DNA of 12,554 bases from Oscillospiraceae bacterium (lineage in GTDB: Bacteria > Bacillota > Clostridia > Oscillospirales > Acutalibacteraceae), in contig CACXFE010000049.1 of NCBI GenBank assembly GCA_902766855.1, positions 1 to 12,554 on the forward strand, given 5' to 3'. This document shows positions 1-8,600 of the stretch, piece by piece (the first letter of the stretch is position 1; each line of letters begins with the position of its first letter). The translations under genes were made by a program, and so were the position numbers. The notes under the pieces were generated by a model, which saw only the letters and a program-made list of their open reading frames with translations, made no database searches and was not told the origin of the DNA.

Positions 1-783
1 GAGCCGGGCGAGATCGTGGTGTTTGACCGGGATGGCGTGCGCAGCATCCGCGATCATTGCGGCAAAGCCGCGCACCGGCTTTGTGTATTTGAATTTGTGT
101 ATTTTGCCCGCCCCGATTCCGTGATTGAAGGCACCGGCGTGCATGAAGCCCGCGCCCGCGCCGGCGCGTTTCTGGCGTTGGAACACCCGGTGCAGGCCGA
201 TGTGGTGATCGGCGTGCCGGATTCGGGATTGGATGCGGCGATCGGGTATTCCAAGCAATCGGGGATCCCGTACGAAATCGGATTTATTAAAAACAAATAC
301 ATCGGGCGGACCTTTATCTCTCCCGGGCAGGCAAGCCGGTCGGACAAGGTGAAAATCAAACTAAATCCGATCGTGAGCGTTGTAAAAGGCAAACGCGTGG
401 TGCTGATCGACGATTCGATCGTACGGGGAACCACCAGCGCCCGGATTGTAGGGCTGCTGCGGGAAGCCGGCGCAAAAGAGATCCATATGCGGGTATCCGC
501 GCCCCGCTTTTTAAACCCTTGTTATTACGGAACGGATATTGATTCCCGCGATAATCTGATCGCTTGCCACCACACGGTGGAGGAAACGGCCAGGATCATC
601 GGGGCGGATACGCTTGGATATTTAAGCGTGGAAAGCGTGAAGAAGATCGCTTGCGGCGAAAACGGAAAAGGGTATTGCACCGCCTGTTTTGACGGGGAGT
701 ATCCCACCGAGATTCCCACCAATACCAACAAAAGCAGATTTGAAAGCAAAATTTCCGAAAAGAATAAGGAGAAAGAGGCATGA
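1..783 (+). CDS. purF: Amidophosphoribosyltransferase (PurF), 3' part, 5' end outside window
   Basis: PurF catalyses the first committed step of purine synthesis, PRPP plus glutamine to 5-phosphoribosylamine. The frame is open from base 1 (Glu-Pro-Gly-Glu), so the GTG at 16 is an internal valine and about the first 200 residues, including the N-terminal Cys glutaminase, lie upstream. The 260 codons present form the phosphoribosyltransferase domain: FVYFARPDS, GVPDSG, KNKYIGRTFI and the PRPP-binding motif VVLIDDSIVRGTTS. All four cysteines that in Bacillus subtilis PurF (C236, C382, C437, C440) ligate a [4Fe-4S] cluster have counterparts here: codon 28 (RLCVFEF), codon 174 (NPCYYG) and codons 226 and 229 (YCTACFDGEYP). 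This indicates the Fe-S class typical of Bacillus and clostridia. After the YPTEIP end the tail is lysine- and glutamate-rich. The stop overlaps the purM start as ATGA (780-783). Confidence 0.97.
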   Translation, partial: EPGEIVVFDRDGVRSIRDHCGKAAHRLCVFEFVYFARPDSVIEGTGVHEARARAGAFLALEHPVQADVVIGVPDSGLDAAIGYSKQSGIPYEIGFIKNKYIGRTFISPGQASRSDKVKIKLNPIVSVVKGKRVVLIDDSIVRGTTSARIVGLLREAGAKEIHMRVSAPRFLNPCYYGTDIDSRDNLIACHHTVEETARIIGADTLGYLSVESVKKIACGENGKGYCTACFDGEYPTEIPTNTNKSRFESKISEKNKEKEA

Positions 784-1823
784 ACGAACTTTCAAGATCA
801 GACAGTTACGCCGCCGCCGGCGTGGATATTACCGCCGGCTACCGTGCGGTGGAATTGATGAAACAGCATATCGCCAAAACCATGACGGCCGGGGTTTGCT
901 CGGATGTGGGTGGTTTCGGCGGCTTGTTCGAACTGGATCTGACCGGCATTGCAAAGCCGGTGCTTGTCAGCGGGACGGACGGGGTAGGTACCAAACTGAA
1001 ACTGGCTTTCCTGCTTGATAAACACGACACGGTGGGAATCGACTGTGTTGCCATGTGTGTGAACGACATCATCTGCTGCGGTGCGAAACCCCTCTTTTTC
1101 CTGGATTACATTGCCTGCGGGAAGAATGTTCCGGAAAAAATTGCCGAGATCGTGAAAGGCGTAGCGGATGGCTGTGTGCAGGCCGGGGCGGCCCTGATCG
1201 GCGGAGAAACCGCGGAAATGCCGGGCTTTTACCCGGTCGGGGAATACGATCTTGCCGGGTATGCCACCGGCGTGGTGGATAAAGAACGCATCATTCGCAA
1301 TACCACCATGCAAGAAGGCGATGTGATTTTGGCGTTGCCTTCAAGCGGGGTACATTCCAACGGCTTTTCGCTGGTTCGAAAAGTGTTCGATGTGGAAAAC
1401 AGCGATATCACTTCCCCCGTGGCGGAACTGGGCGGAAACTCCATCGGAGAAACTTTGCTGACCCCTACTAAAATCTATGTCAAACCGATTTTGGCATTGC
1501 TGGATCAGGTGCAGGTCAAAGGGATTTCCCATATCACCGGCGGCGGATTTTATGAAAACATTCCGCGCAGTATCCCGGAGGGGCTTTGTGCCGAAATCAA
1601 AAAAAGCGATGTGCGGGTACTGCCGATTTTCCGCCTGATCGCGGAACGCAGCGGCATTGCCGAACGGGAACTGTTCAACACCTTCAATATGGGCGTTGGC
1701 ATGACGGTGACCGTTGCCGAAGCAGACGCGGATCGCGCGATCGGCATTTTAAAAGCCAACGGGGAAGAAGCCTACCGATTGGGACAGATCGTGCGGGCAA
1801 ATGAAAAAATCAAATTGATTTGA
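780..1823 (+). CDS. purM: Phosphoribosylformylglycinamidine cyclo-ligase (AIR synthetase, PurM)
   Basis: PurM uses ATP to cyclise FGAM to 5-aminoimidazole ribonucleotide, in the cytoplasm. The 347 residues match the usual family length. Motifs in order are YAAAGVDITAGYRAVELMK near the N-terminus, DVGGFGG (42-48), the ATP-binding SGTDGVGTK (64-72), NDIICCGAKPLFFLDY (95-110), GGETAEMPGFY (141-151), HITGGGFYENIPR (241-253) and FNTFNMGVGM (299-308). The ATG at 780 is preceded by AAGGAG at 766-771 with 8 nt spacing and overlaps the purF stop by 4 nt, which suggests coupled translation. No defect is seen. It supplies AIR to PurE/PurK or an equivalent outside the window. Confidence 0.98.
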   Translation: MNELSRSDSYAAAGVDITAGYRAVELMKQHIAKTMTAGVCSDVGGFGGLFELDLTGIAKPVLVSGTDGVGTKLKLAFLLDKHDTVGIDCVAMCVNDIICCGAKPLFFLDYIACGKNVPEKIAEIVKGVADGCVQAGAALIGGETAEMPGFYPVGEYDLAGYATGVVDKERIIRNTTMQEGDVILALPSSGVHSNGFSLVRKVFDVENSDITSPVAELGGNSIGETLLTPTKIYVKPILALLDQVQVKGISHITGGGFYENIPRSIPEGLCAEIKKSDVRVLPIFRLIAERSGIAERELFNTFNMGVGMTVTVAEADADRAIGILKANGEEAYRLGQIVRANEKIKLI

Positions 1824-1833
1824 GAGGAACGCC

Positions 1834-2451
1834 ATGTTAAACGAACGAATTCGCATCGCGGTGCTGGTTTCGGGCGGCGGCACCAATTTACAGGCATTGA
1901 TCGACGCGCAGGCCGCCGGCAAACTGAAAAGCGGGAAACTGGCGCTGGTTTTGTCGAACAATCCGGGTGCATATGCGTTGGAACGCGCCAAACTTGCCGG
2001 CATTCCCACAGCGGTGATCGATAAAAAGAAGTGCGGCGCCGAGGTGTTTGAAGACCGCCTGATCGCCGCTTTACAGGAAAACGGGATTGATCTGATCATC
2101 CTTGCCGGGTTTATGTGCATTTTAAGCAAACGCTTTACCGATCTTTTCCGGCGGAGGATTCTCAATGTGCATCCTTCCTTGATCCCCTCGTTCTGCGGGG
2201 AAGGATTTTACGGACTTCGGGTGCATGAAGCGGCGCTGGAACGGGGCGTTAAAGTAACGGGTGCCACCGTTCATTTTGTAAACGAGATCCCGGACGGCGG
2301 CGAGATCATCCTGCAAAAATCGGTGCGTATATTTCAAAACGATACGCCCGAACGCCTGCAAAAGCGCGTGATGCGCCAGGCGGAATGGAAACTGTTACCC
2401 GCGGCGGCGGAAAAAATATCAAAAGAACTGTTAGAGGAGAGGAAAGCATGA
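1834..2451 (+). CDS. purN: Phosphoribosylglycinamide formyltransferase (GART, PurN)
   Basis: PurN transfers the formyl group of 10-formyl-tetrahydrofolate to GAR, giving FGAR. The 205-residue length fits the family. Visible are the phosphate loop VSGGGTNLQ (12-20), SNNPGAYALERA (41-52), AGFMCILS (91-98) and the catalytic set corresponding to E. coli N106/H108/D144: N111 and H113 in NVHPSLIPS, and D154 in IPDGGEI. The segment SFCGEGFYGLRVHEAAL (119-135) replaces the shorter KYPGLHTH-type loop of the E. coli enzyme, a form I associate with clostridial PurN from memory. SD GAGAGGA at 1822-1828 overlaps the purM stop and the ATG follows at 1834, 10 nt after that stop. The stop overlaps the next start as ATGA (2448-2451). 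It is one of two folate-dependent steps in this operon. Confidence 0.97.
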   Translation: MLNERIRIAVLVSGGGTNLQALIDAQAAGKLKSGKLALVLSNNPGAYALERAKLAGIPTAVIDKKKCGAEVFEDRLIAALQENGIDLIILAGFMCILSKRFTDLFRRRILNVHPSLIPSFCGEGFYGLRVHEAALERGVKVTGATVHFVNEIPDGGEIILQKSVRIFQNDTPERLQKRVMRQAEWKLLPAAAEKISKELLEERKA

Positions 2452-3167
2452 ATATTTACCAAATCCACGATATTGCAAAATTGATCGAAGGCAATTCCTA
2501 TGTCGGGCGCGGGATCGTGATCGGCAAAACGGAGGATGGCAAAAAGGCCTGCACCGCTTACTTTATTATGGGGAGAAGCGCCAACAGCCGCAACCGTATC
2601 TTTACCGAAAAGGGCGGCAAAGTGTTTACCGAACCGTTTGATGCTTCCAAAGTGGAAGATCCTTCTTTGATTATTTATACCGCTCTTCGCCGCGAAGGGG
2701 ATCACTTGATCGTGACCAATGGTGACCAAACCGACACCATCGGGGACGCTTTGCTGGCGGGCAAAACTTTTGCGGAAGCACTTGAAACCCGTGAGTTTGA
2801 GCCGGACGCCCCGAATTTTACCCCCCGCATCAGCGGAATGCTGACCTTTACTCCCGGCGATTTCACTTATCAGATGAGCATTTTAAAAAGTGCGGACGCA
2901 CAGGGAAGCGCCTGCAACCGTTTTACATTTTCTTACCGTTCTTTGCCGGGGCTTGGGCATTTTCTTCATACCTATGTGTGCGACGGCAGCCCGATCCCGA
3001 CTTTCCAGGGCGAGCCGGAGCGTGTGGCGATCCCCAATGATCTTGACGAGTTTACCGCTTCGCTTTGGAATGCGTTGGACAGTGACAATAAAATCTCGCT
3101 TTATGTGCGCTATACCGACCTTGCAAGCGGGCAAGAAGAAAACCGCTTGATCAATAAAATGAAATGA
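2448..3167 (+). CDS. purO: IMP cyclohydrolase, archaeal PurO type (IMP_cyclohyd family)
   Basis: This 239-residue protein is assigned to the PurO family, which closes the ring of FAICAR to give IMP, the last step of the pathway. It is unrelated to the MGS-like cyclohydrolase domain of bifunctional PurH. The archaeal family member from Methanothermobacter has an N-terminal-nucleophile hydrolase-like fold. Recognisable signatures are YVGRGIVIG (18-26), GRSANSRNRIF (42-52, matching the archaeal SRSFPNR region), NGDQTDTI (91-98) and PNFTPRISG (122-130). The ATG at 2448 is chosen over an in-frame ATG at 2385 because it has SD GAGGAGAGG about 5-8 nt upstream and forms an ATGA overlap with the purN stop, while 2385 lies inside purN. 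It sits directly before a PurH lacking its cyclohydrolase domain, which strongly supports the role. Confidence 0.9.
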   Translation: MNIYQIHDIAKLIEGNSYVGRGIVIGKTEDGKKACTAYFIMGRSANSRNRIFTEKGGKVFTEPFDASKVEDPSLIIYTALRREGDHLIVTNGDQTDTIGDALLAGKTFAEALETREFEPDAPNFTPRISGMLTFTPGDFTYQMSILKSADAQGSACNRFTFSYRSLPGLGHFLHTYVCDGSPIPTFQGEPERVAIPNDLDEFTASLWNALDSDNKISLYVRYTDLASGQEENRLINKMK

Positions 3168-3178
3168 GGAGTAAAAAC

Positions 3179-4363
3179 ATGAAAGAATTTGAATTGAAAT
3201 ACGGCTGCAATCCCAACCAGAAACCCGCTAAAATCTTTATGGCGAACGGGGCGGAATTACCGATCAGCATTTTAAGCGGCAGGCCCGGCTTTATCAATTT
3301 TTTAGATGCGTTCAACTCCTGGCAGTTGGTCAAAGAACTCAAAGAAGCGCTCGGCCTTCCGGCGGTGACCTCTTTTAAGCATGTCAGCCCCACTTCGGCG
3401 GCGGTTGGCATCCCGTTGAGCGATAAACTCAAAAAGGCTTGCTTTGTAGACGATATCGAAGGGCTTGACGATTCGCCGCTTGCCTGTGCGTATGCCCGTG
3501 CCCGCGGAACGGACAGGATGTGTTCTTTCGGGGACTGGGTGGCTCTTTCGGATGTGTGTGATGTTACCACGGCTAAGATGATCAAACGCGAAGTGTCTGA
3601 CGGGATCATCGCCCCGGGATATGAGCCGGAAGCACTGGAAATTTTAAAAACCAAGCGGAAAGGCAACTATAACATCGTGCAGATCGATCCGGATTATGTG
3701 CCCGATCCGGTGGAGCATAAGCAGGTATTCGGCATCACTTTTGAGCAGGGGAGAAACAATTTTAAAATTGATCGCGCCCTGTTATCCAATTTGGTGACGG
3801 CAAATAAAACCCTGCCGGACAGCGCGGTACGCGACCTGATCATTTCTTTAATCACTTTAAAATATACTCAATCCAATTCGGTTTGCTTTGCGGTGGACGG
3901 GCAGGCGATCGGCGTGGGCGCCGGGCAGCAGTCCCGCATTCATTGCACCCGCTTGGCGGGAAGCAAAGCGGACACCTGGTTTTTGCGCCAGCATGAAAAA
4001 GTGCTGAATCTGCCTTTTAAAGACACCCTGGGCCGCCCGGACCGCGACAATGTGATCGACGGATATATCAATCAAAACGAAGAAGATGTCTGTGCGGAAG
4101 GGAACTGGCAGAAGTATTTCACCACCCGCCCCGAACCGCTTACCGAAGCGGAGAAAAAAGCCTATTTATCCACTGTCAGCGGCGTGGCGCTCGGCTCGGA
4201 CGCGTTCTTCCCGTTCAGCGATAATATTGAGCGCGCAAAGCGCAGCGGCGTGCAGTATATTGCCGAACCCGGCGGCTCTATCCGTGACGATCTTGTGATC
4301 GAATGTTGTGACCGCTACGGCATGGCGATGGCCTTCACCGGCATGCGCCTGTTCCACCATTGA
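3179..4363 (+). CDS. purH: AICAR transformylase, stand-alone PurH transformylase domain
   Basis: This 394-residue enzyme formylates AICAR to FAICAR with 10-formyl-THF. It consists only of the transformylase half of PurH; the N-terminal MGS-like IMP cyclohydrolase domain (about 200 residues) is absent. Motifs are LKYGCNPNQ (6-14), the catalytic Lys-His pair K67-H68 in SFKHVSPTSAAVG, AYARARGTDRM (104-114), GDWVALSDVCDV (118-129), KYTQSNSVCFAVDGQ (228-242), GAGQQSRIHCTRL (247-259), DAFFPFSDN (341-349) and a terminal LFHH. As recalled from memory, these resemble the human ATIC transformylase half more closely than E. coli PurH (KHxNPCG-type). SD AGGAG at 3167-3171 is 7 nt before the ATG at 3179. 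The in-frame ATG at 3164 overlaps the purO stop and would add five residues but has no comparably placed SD. Confidence 0.94.
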   Translation: MKEFELKYGCNPNQKPAKIFMANGAELPISILSGRPGFINFLDAFNSWQLVKELKEALGLPAVTSFKHVSPTSAAVGIPLSDKLKKACFVDDIEGLDDSPLACAYARARGTDRMCSFGDWVALSDVCDVTTAKMIKREVSDGIIAPGYEPEALEILKTKRKGNYNIVQIDPDYVPDPVEHKQVFGITFEQGRNNFKIDRALLSNLVTANKTLPDSAVRDLIISLITLKYTQSNSVCFAVDGQAIGVGAGQQSRIHCTRLAGSKADTWFLRQHEKVLNLPFKDTLGRPDRDNVIDGYINQNEEDVCAEGNWQKYFTTRPEPLTEAEKKAYLSTVSGVALGSDAFFPFSDNIERAKRSGVQYIAEPGGSIRDDLVIECCDRYGMAMAFTGMRLFHH

Positions 4364-4376
4364 TCGGAGGGCTTAC

Positions 4377-5654
4377 ATGAAGGTCATGGTCATAGGCGGT
4401 GGCGGGCGAGAACACGCCATCATTAAAAAATTAAAAGAAAACAAAGAAATCACCGCATTGTACGCTCTTCCGGGCAACGGCGGCATCGCCCAGGATGCGA
4501 CGGTCGTTCCCATCGGTGCGAAGGATCTTGACGGAATCGTTTCTTTCGCGCGGGAAAACGCCATAGAGTATGCGGTAGTCGCCCCGGATGATCCGCTGGC
4601 GCTCGGTTGTGTGGACCGATTAGAGGAAATCGGCATCCCGTGTTTCGGGCCGAAGGCAAACGCGGCGATCATCGAAAGCAGCAAGGTATTCGCTAAAAAT
4701 CTGATGAAGAAATACGGGATTCCCACCGCGGCGTATGAAGTGTTTGACAGGGCGGAGCAGGCGCTGGCCTATCTTGAAACCGCGCCGCTTCCCACCGTGA
4801 TCAAAGCGGACGGATTAGCCCTCGGTAAAGGGGTGATCATCGCCAATACCTTACCGGAAGCCAAAGCCGCCGTCAAAGAAATCATGGAAGATAAAAAATT
4901 CGGGGAAAGCGGCAGCCGGATCGTGATCGAAGAGTTTCTTACCGGGCCGGAAGTTTCGGTTCTTTCCTTCACGGACGGGGAAACCGTGGTGCCGATGATT
5001 TCTTCCATGGATCACAAACGCGCGGGCGATGGCGATACAGGCCTGAACACCGGCGGAATGGGCACGATTGCCCCGAACCCGTATTATACCGATCAGATCG
5101 CGCGCGAATGTATGGACACCATTTTTTTGCCCACCGTTCGTGCCATGAAAAAAGAGGGGCGGCCGTTTAAAGGGTGCTTGTATTTCGGTTTGATGCTCAC
5201 GGCAAACGGGCCGAAAGTGATCGAGTACAACTGCCGTTTCGGTGACCCGGAAACCCAGGTGGTTTTGCCGCTGTTGGAAAGCGATCTCTTCACCGTGATG
5301 CGGGCGGTAACCGCCGGAACTTTGCAAGATACGCCGGTCCGGTTTTCGAAAAAAGCCGCTTGCTGCGTGATTATGGCGTCTAACGGGTATCCCGCGTCTT
5401 ATGAAAAAGGATTTCCAATCACCATCCCGGACAAAACAAAACCGTGCGTTTATGTGGCGGGCGCCGAGCAAAAGGATGGCACGCTTGTCACTTCGGGCGG
5501 CAGGGTTCTCGGGGTGACCGCGGTGGAAGACGGATTGGAACAAGCGATCAAAACCGCCTATGCGGCCGTTGAAACCATTCATTTTGAAAACGCGTATTAC
5601 CGGCACGACATCGGTGCGAGAGCATTAAAGGCAGGAGAAGCAAATGGTATATAG
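4377..5654 (+). CDS. purD: Phosphoribosylamine-glycine ligase (GAR synthetase, PurD)
   Basis: PurD joins phosphoribosylamine and glycine with ATP to give GAR, using the unstable product of PurF. The 425-residue protein is full length. The N-terminal nucleotide fold starts with VMVIGGGGREHA (3-14), followed by LPGNGGIAQDA (31-41) and VVAPDDPLALG (67-77, equivalent to the usual GPExPL). The ATP-grasp region has VIKADGLALGKGV (141-153), EEFLTGPEVS (185-194), GDTGLNTGGMGT (219-230) and the metal-binding IEYNCRFGDPETQ at about 282-294. The ATG at 4377 follows SD CGGAGG (4365-4370) with 6 nt spacing and lies 13 nt after the purH stop. A longer frame beginning at 4308 runs inside purH and is rejected. 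The last 11 nt overlap purL. Confidence 0.98.
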   Translation: MKVMVIGGGGREHAIIKKLKENKEITALYALPGNGGIAQDATVVPIGAKDLDGIVSFARENAIEYAVVAPDDPLALGCVDRLEEIGIPCFGPKANAAIIESSKVFAKNLMKKYGIPTAAYEVFDRAEQALAYLETAPLPTVIKADGLALGKGVIIANTLPEAKAAVKEIMEDKKFGESGSRIVIEEFLTGPEVSVLSFTDGETVVPMISSMDHKRAGDGDTGLNTGGMGTIAPNPYYTDQIARECMDTIFLPTVRAMKKEGRPFKGCLYFGLMLTANGPKVIEYNCRFGDPETQVVLPLLESDLFTVMRAVTAGTLQDTPVRFSKKAACCVIMASNGYPASYEKGFPITIPDKTKPCVYVAGAEQKDGTLVTSGGRVLGVTAVEDGLEQAIKTAYAAVETIHFENAYYRHDIGARALKAGEANGI

Positions 5655-8600
5655 AGTTTTTGTGGAGAAAAAAAGAGAACTTGCCGCCGAGGCAAAGGCC
5701 TTGCTGAACGATGCGGTTTCGCTGCTCGGGATCAGGGGATTGACCGGCGTGCGGGTGATCAATCGGTATGATGCGGAGGAAATTTCGGAAGAACTGTTTG
5801 AATATGCCAAAAAAACCGTTTTCTCCGAACCGCAGTTGGATCTGGTTTATGATGCGATCGAAGATACCGGCGCGGCACATTTCGCGGTAGAATACCTGCC
5901 GGGACAGTTTGATCAGCGCGCTGATTCGGCGGCACAGTGTATTCAGATTATCTCAAAAGGGGATCGCCCGCTGATCCGTACAGCCAAAGTCTATGTGCTG
6001 GAAGGCAAGGTCAGCGCCGCCGAGGTTGCCGAAATCAAAAAATATGTGATCAACCCCGTGGAAGCGCGCGAAGCGGCGGAAGAAAAGCCCGAAACGCTGA
6101 AAATCCGTTATGATCTGCCTGAAAGTGTGGAAACACTGAATGGCTTCTGTGCGCTGGATCGCGCGGGCTTGCGTGATTTTACGGCACGGTACAGCCTTGC
6201 GATGGATGAGGACGATGTGGCGTTTTGCCAGGAGTATTTTCGTTCCGAACAGCGGGATCCCACCATTACCGAAATCCGCATGATCGACACCTATTGGTCG
6301 GATCATTGCCGCCATACCACTTTTTTAACCGTGATCGACGGCGTGACTTTTGAAGATCCGCTTCTTCAAAAAACATTTGAAGAATATCTGGAAGTGCGGC
6401 ACCGCTTAAACCGCACCAAACCGATTTGTTTAATGGATCTGGCCACGATCGCGGTCAAAGCGTTAAAGCAGGCCGGCAAGCTGGAAAAACTGGACGAATC
6501 GGAAGAAATCAACGCCTGCACCGTGAAAATCAATGTCACGGTGGACGGCGTGGAAGAGCCGTGGCTTTTGCTTTTTAAAAACGAAACCCATAATCACCCG
6601 ACCGAGATTGAACCGTTCGGCGGCGCGGCAACCTGCATCGGCGGGGCAATCCGCGATCCGCTTTCGGGCAGAGCCTATGTTTACGGCGCCATGCGTGTGA
6701 CCGGCGCGGCTGACCCGCTCACACCGATCGAAAACACCATTCAAGGAAAATTGCCCCAGCGCAAGATCGTGACGACCGCGGCGGCGGGGTATTCTTCATA
6801 CGGAAATCAGATTGGTCTTGCCACCGGGATCGTGGATGAAATCTATCATCCGGGGTATGCCGCCAAGCGTATGGAAATCGGCGCGGTGATCGCGGCAACT
6901 CCGGCGGAAAATGTGCGCCGCGAAGTGCCTCAACCCGGGGATGTGGTGATCCTGCTCGGCGGGGCAACCGGGCGTGACGGATGCGGCGGGGCAACCGGCT
7001 CTTCCAAATCGCACACGGTCAGTTCGCTGGAAACCTGCGGCGCGGAAGTGCAAAAAGGAAACGCGCCGGAAGAGAGAAAATTACAGCGCCTGTTCCGCAA
7101 TAAAACCGCCTGCCGGATGATCAAACGGTGTAACGATTTCGGCGCGGGCGGCGTTTCGGTCGCCATCGGAGAATTGGCCGACGGGTTGGAAATTGATTTG
7201 AACGCGGTCCCGAAAAAATATGAAGGATTGGACGGTACGGAACTTGCCATCAGCGAATCGCAGGAGCGCATGGCGGTGGTGGTAGACCCGGCCGATGCCG
7301 ATGCCTTTATCGCCCTGGCGGATCAGGAAAATTTGAATGCCGTTCCGGTGGCGGTCGTAAAAGAAGAACCGCGCCTTGTGATGAATTGGAACGGGAAAAA
7401 GATCGTTAATATCAGCCGCGAATTTTTAAATTCCAACGGTGCCGAAAAGCGGATCACCATTACCGCGGCGCGTAGCCTTCCGTATCAAAAAACCGTTTCC
7501 GGCGGCTTTGCCGATCAGTATTTCGATTTAGCGGAAGACTTGAATATCTGCTCCAAACGCGGGCTTTCCGAGCGTTTTGATTCTACGATCGGCGCGGGCA
7601 CGGTGTTGATGCCGTTCGGCGGGAAATATCAATTAACGCCCATTCAGGCCATGGTGCAAAAAATCCCCGTAGAACAAAAACATACGGATGATTGCTCCTT
7701 TATGGCGTTTGGCTACAACCCGTTTATCACCGAGAAAAGCCCTTATCACGGTGCGTATCTCGCGGTGGTGGAATCCGTCTGTAAATTGATTGCCACAGGC
7801 GCCGCTTTCCGCGATGTATACCTGACTTTCCAAGAGTACTTTGAACATCCCGGAAAGGACGGTAAGCGTTGGGGACAGCCGCTTTCGGCATTGCTCGGCG
7901 CTTTTAAGGCACAAATGGAACTCGGGATCGGTGCGATCGGCGGAAAAGACTCCATGAGCGGAACTTTCGATGATCTGGATGTGCCGCCCACTTTGGTTTC
8001 TTTCGCGGTGACGACCGGAAAAACCGATCAAATCGTTTCGCCGGAATGGAAAACAGCCGGGCACCGCGCCTATCTGCTTTGCGCGGAGTTCGATGAAAAC
8101 GGTCTGCCGGTCACCTCGTCCTTAGTCGCGCTGTTTGATCGGGTGACCGGGTTGCTTCGCAGCGGCAAGGCGGTTGCCTGTGCCACGCCGGGGATCGGCG
8201 GAGTAGCGGAGGCTGTGATGAAAATGTGCTTCGGCAATATGCTGGGGTTTGCCTTCGATCCTGATTTTTCGCTTGATGATCTGTTCGGGTATCATTACGC
8301 TTCTTTCCTGGTTGAAACCACAGAGCCGCTGGATAACGCCCTTCTGATCGGCACGGTCACGGACGACGGAAAGATTTCCCGCAATGGCGAAACCTTGCTT
8401 TTAAGCGATTTACTCGGCCGTTACGAAGGAAAACTGGAAAGTGTTTATTCCTGCAACATTACAAAAGAAGTCAAGCCGATTGAAGACTTTTCCTTCACGG
8501 CCGGTATCCCGAAAGCCCCGGCAATCAAAACCGCAAAGCCGAAAGTGCTGATTCCGGCTTTCCCGGGTACCAACTGCGAATATGACAGTGCAAAAGCCAT

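Noticed and set aside
2385..2447. Upstream in-frame start for purO
   Set aside because: It lies inside purN and adds 21 residues without family similarity; ATG 2448 has a good SD and an ATGA overlap with the purN stop.
4308..4376. Upstream in-frame start for purD
   Set aside because: It is inside purH in another frame. The family N-terminus begins at MKVMVIGGGG (ATG 4377), which follows CGGAGG.
4851..5606. Long minus-strand open frame (251 codons) opposite purD
   Set aside because: It is fully antisense to well-conserved purD, has no recognisable motif and is explained by codon bias suppressing stops on the opposite strand. The same holds for the minus-strand frames at 8629-9300 (opposite purL) and 10362-10823 (opposite the PBP gene).
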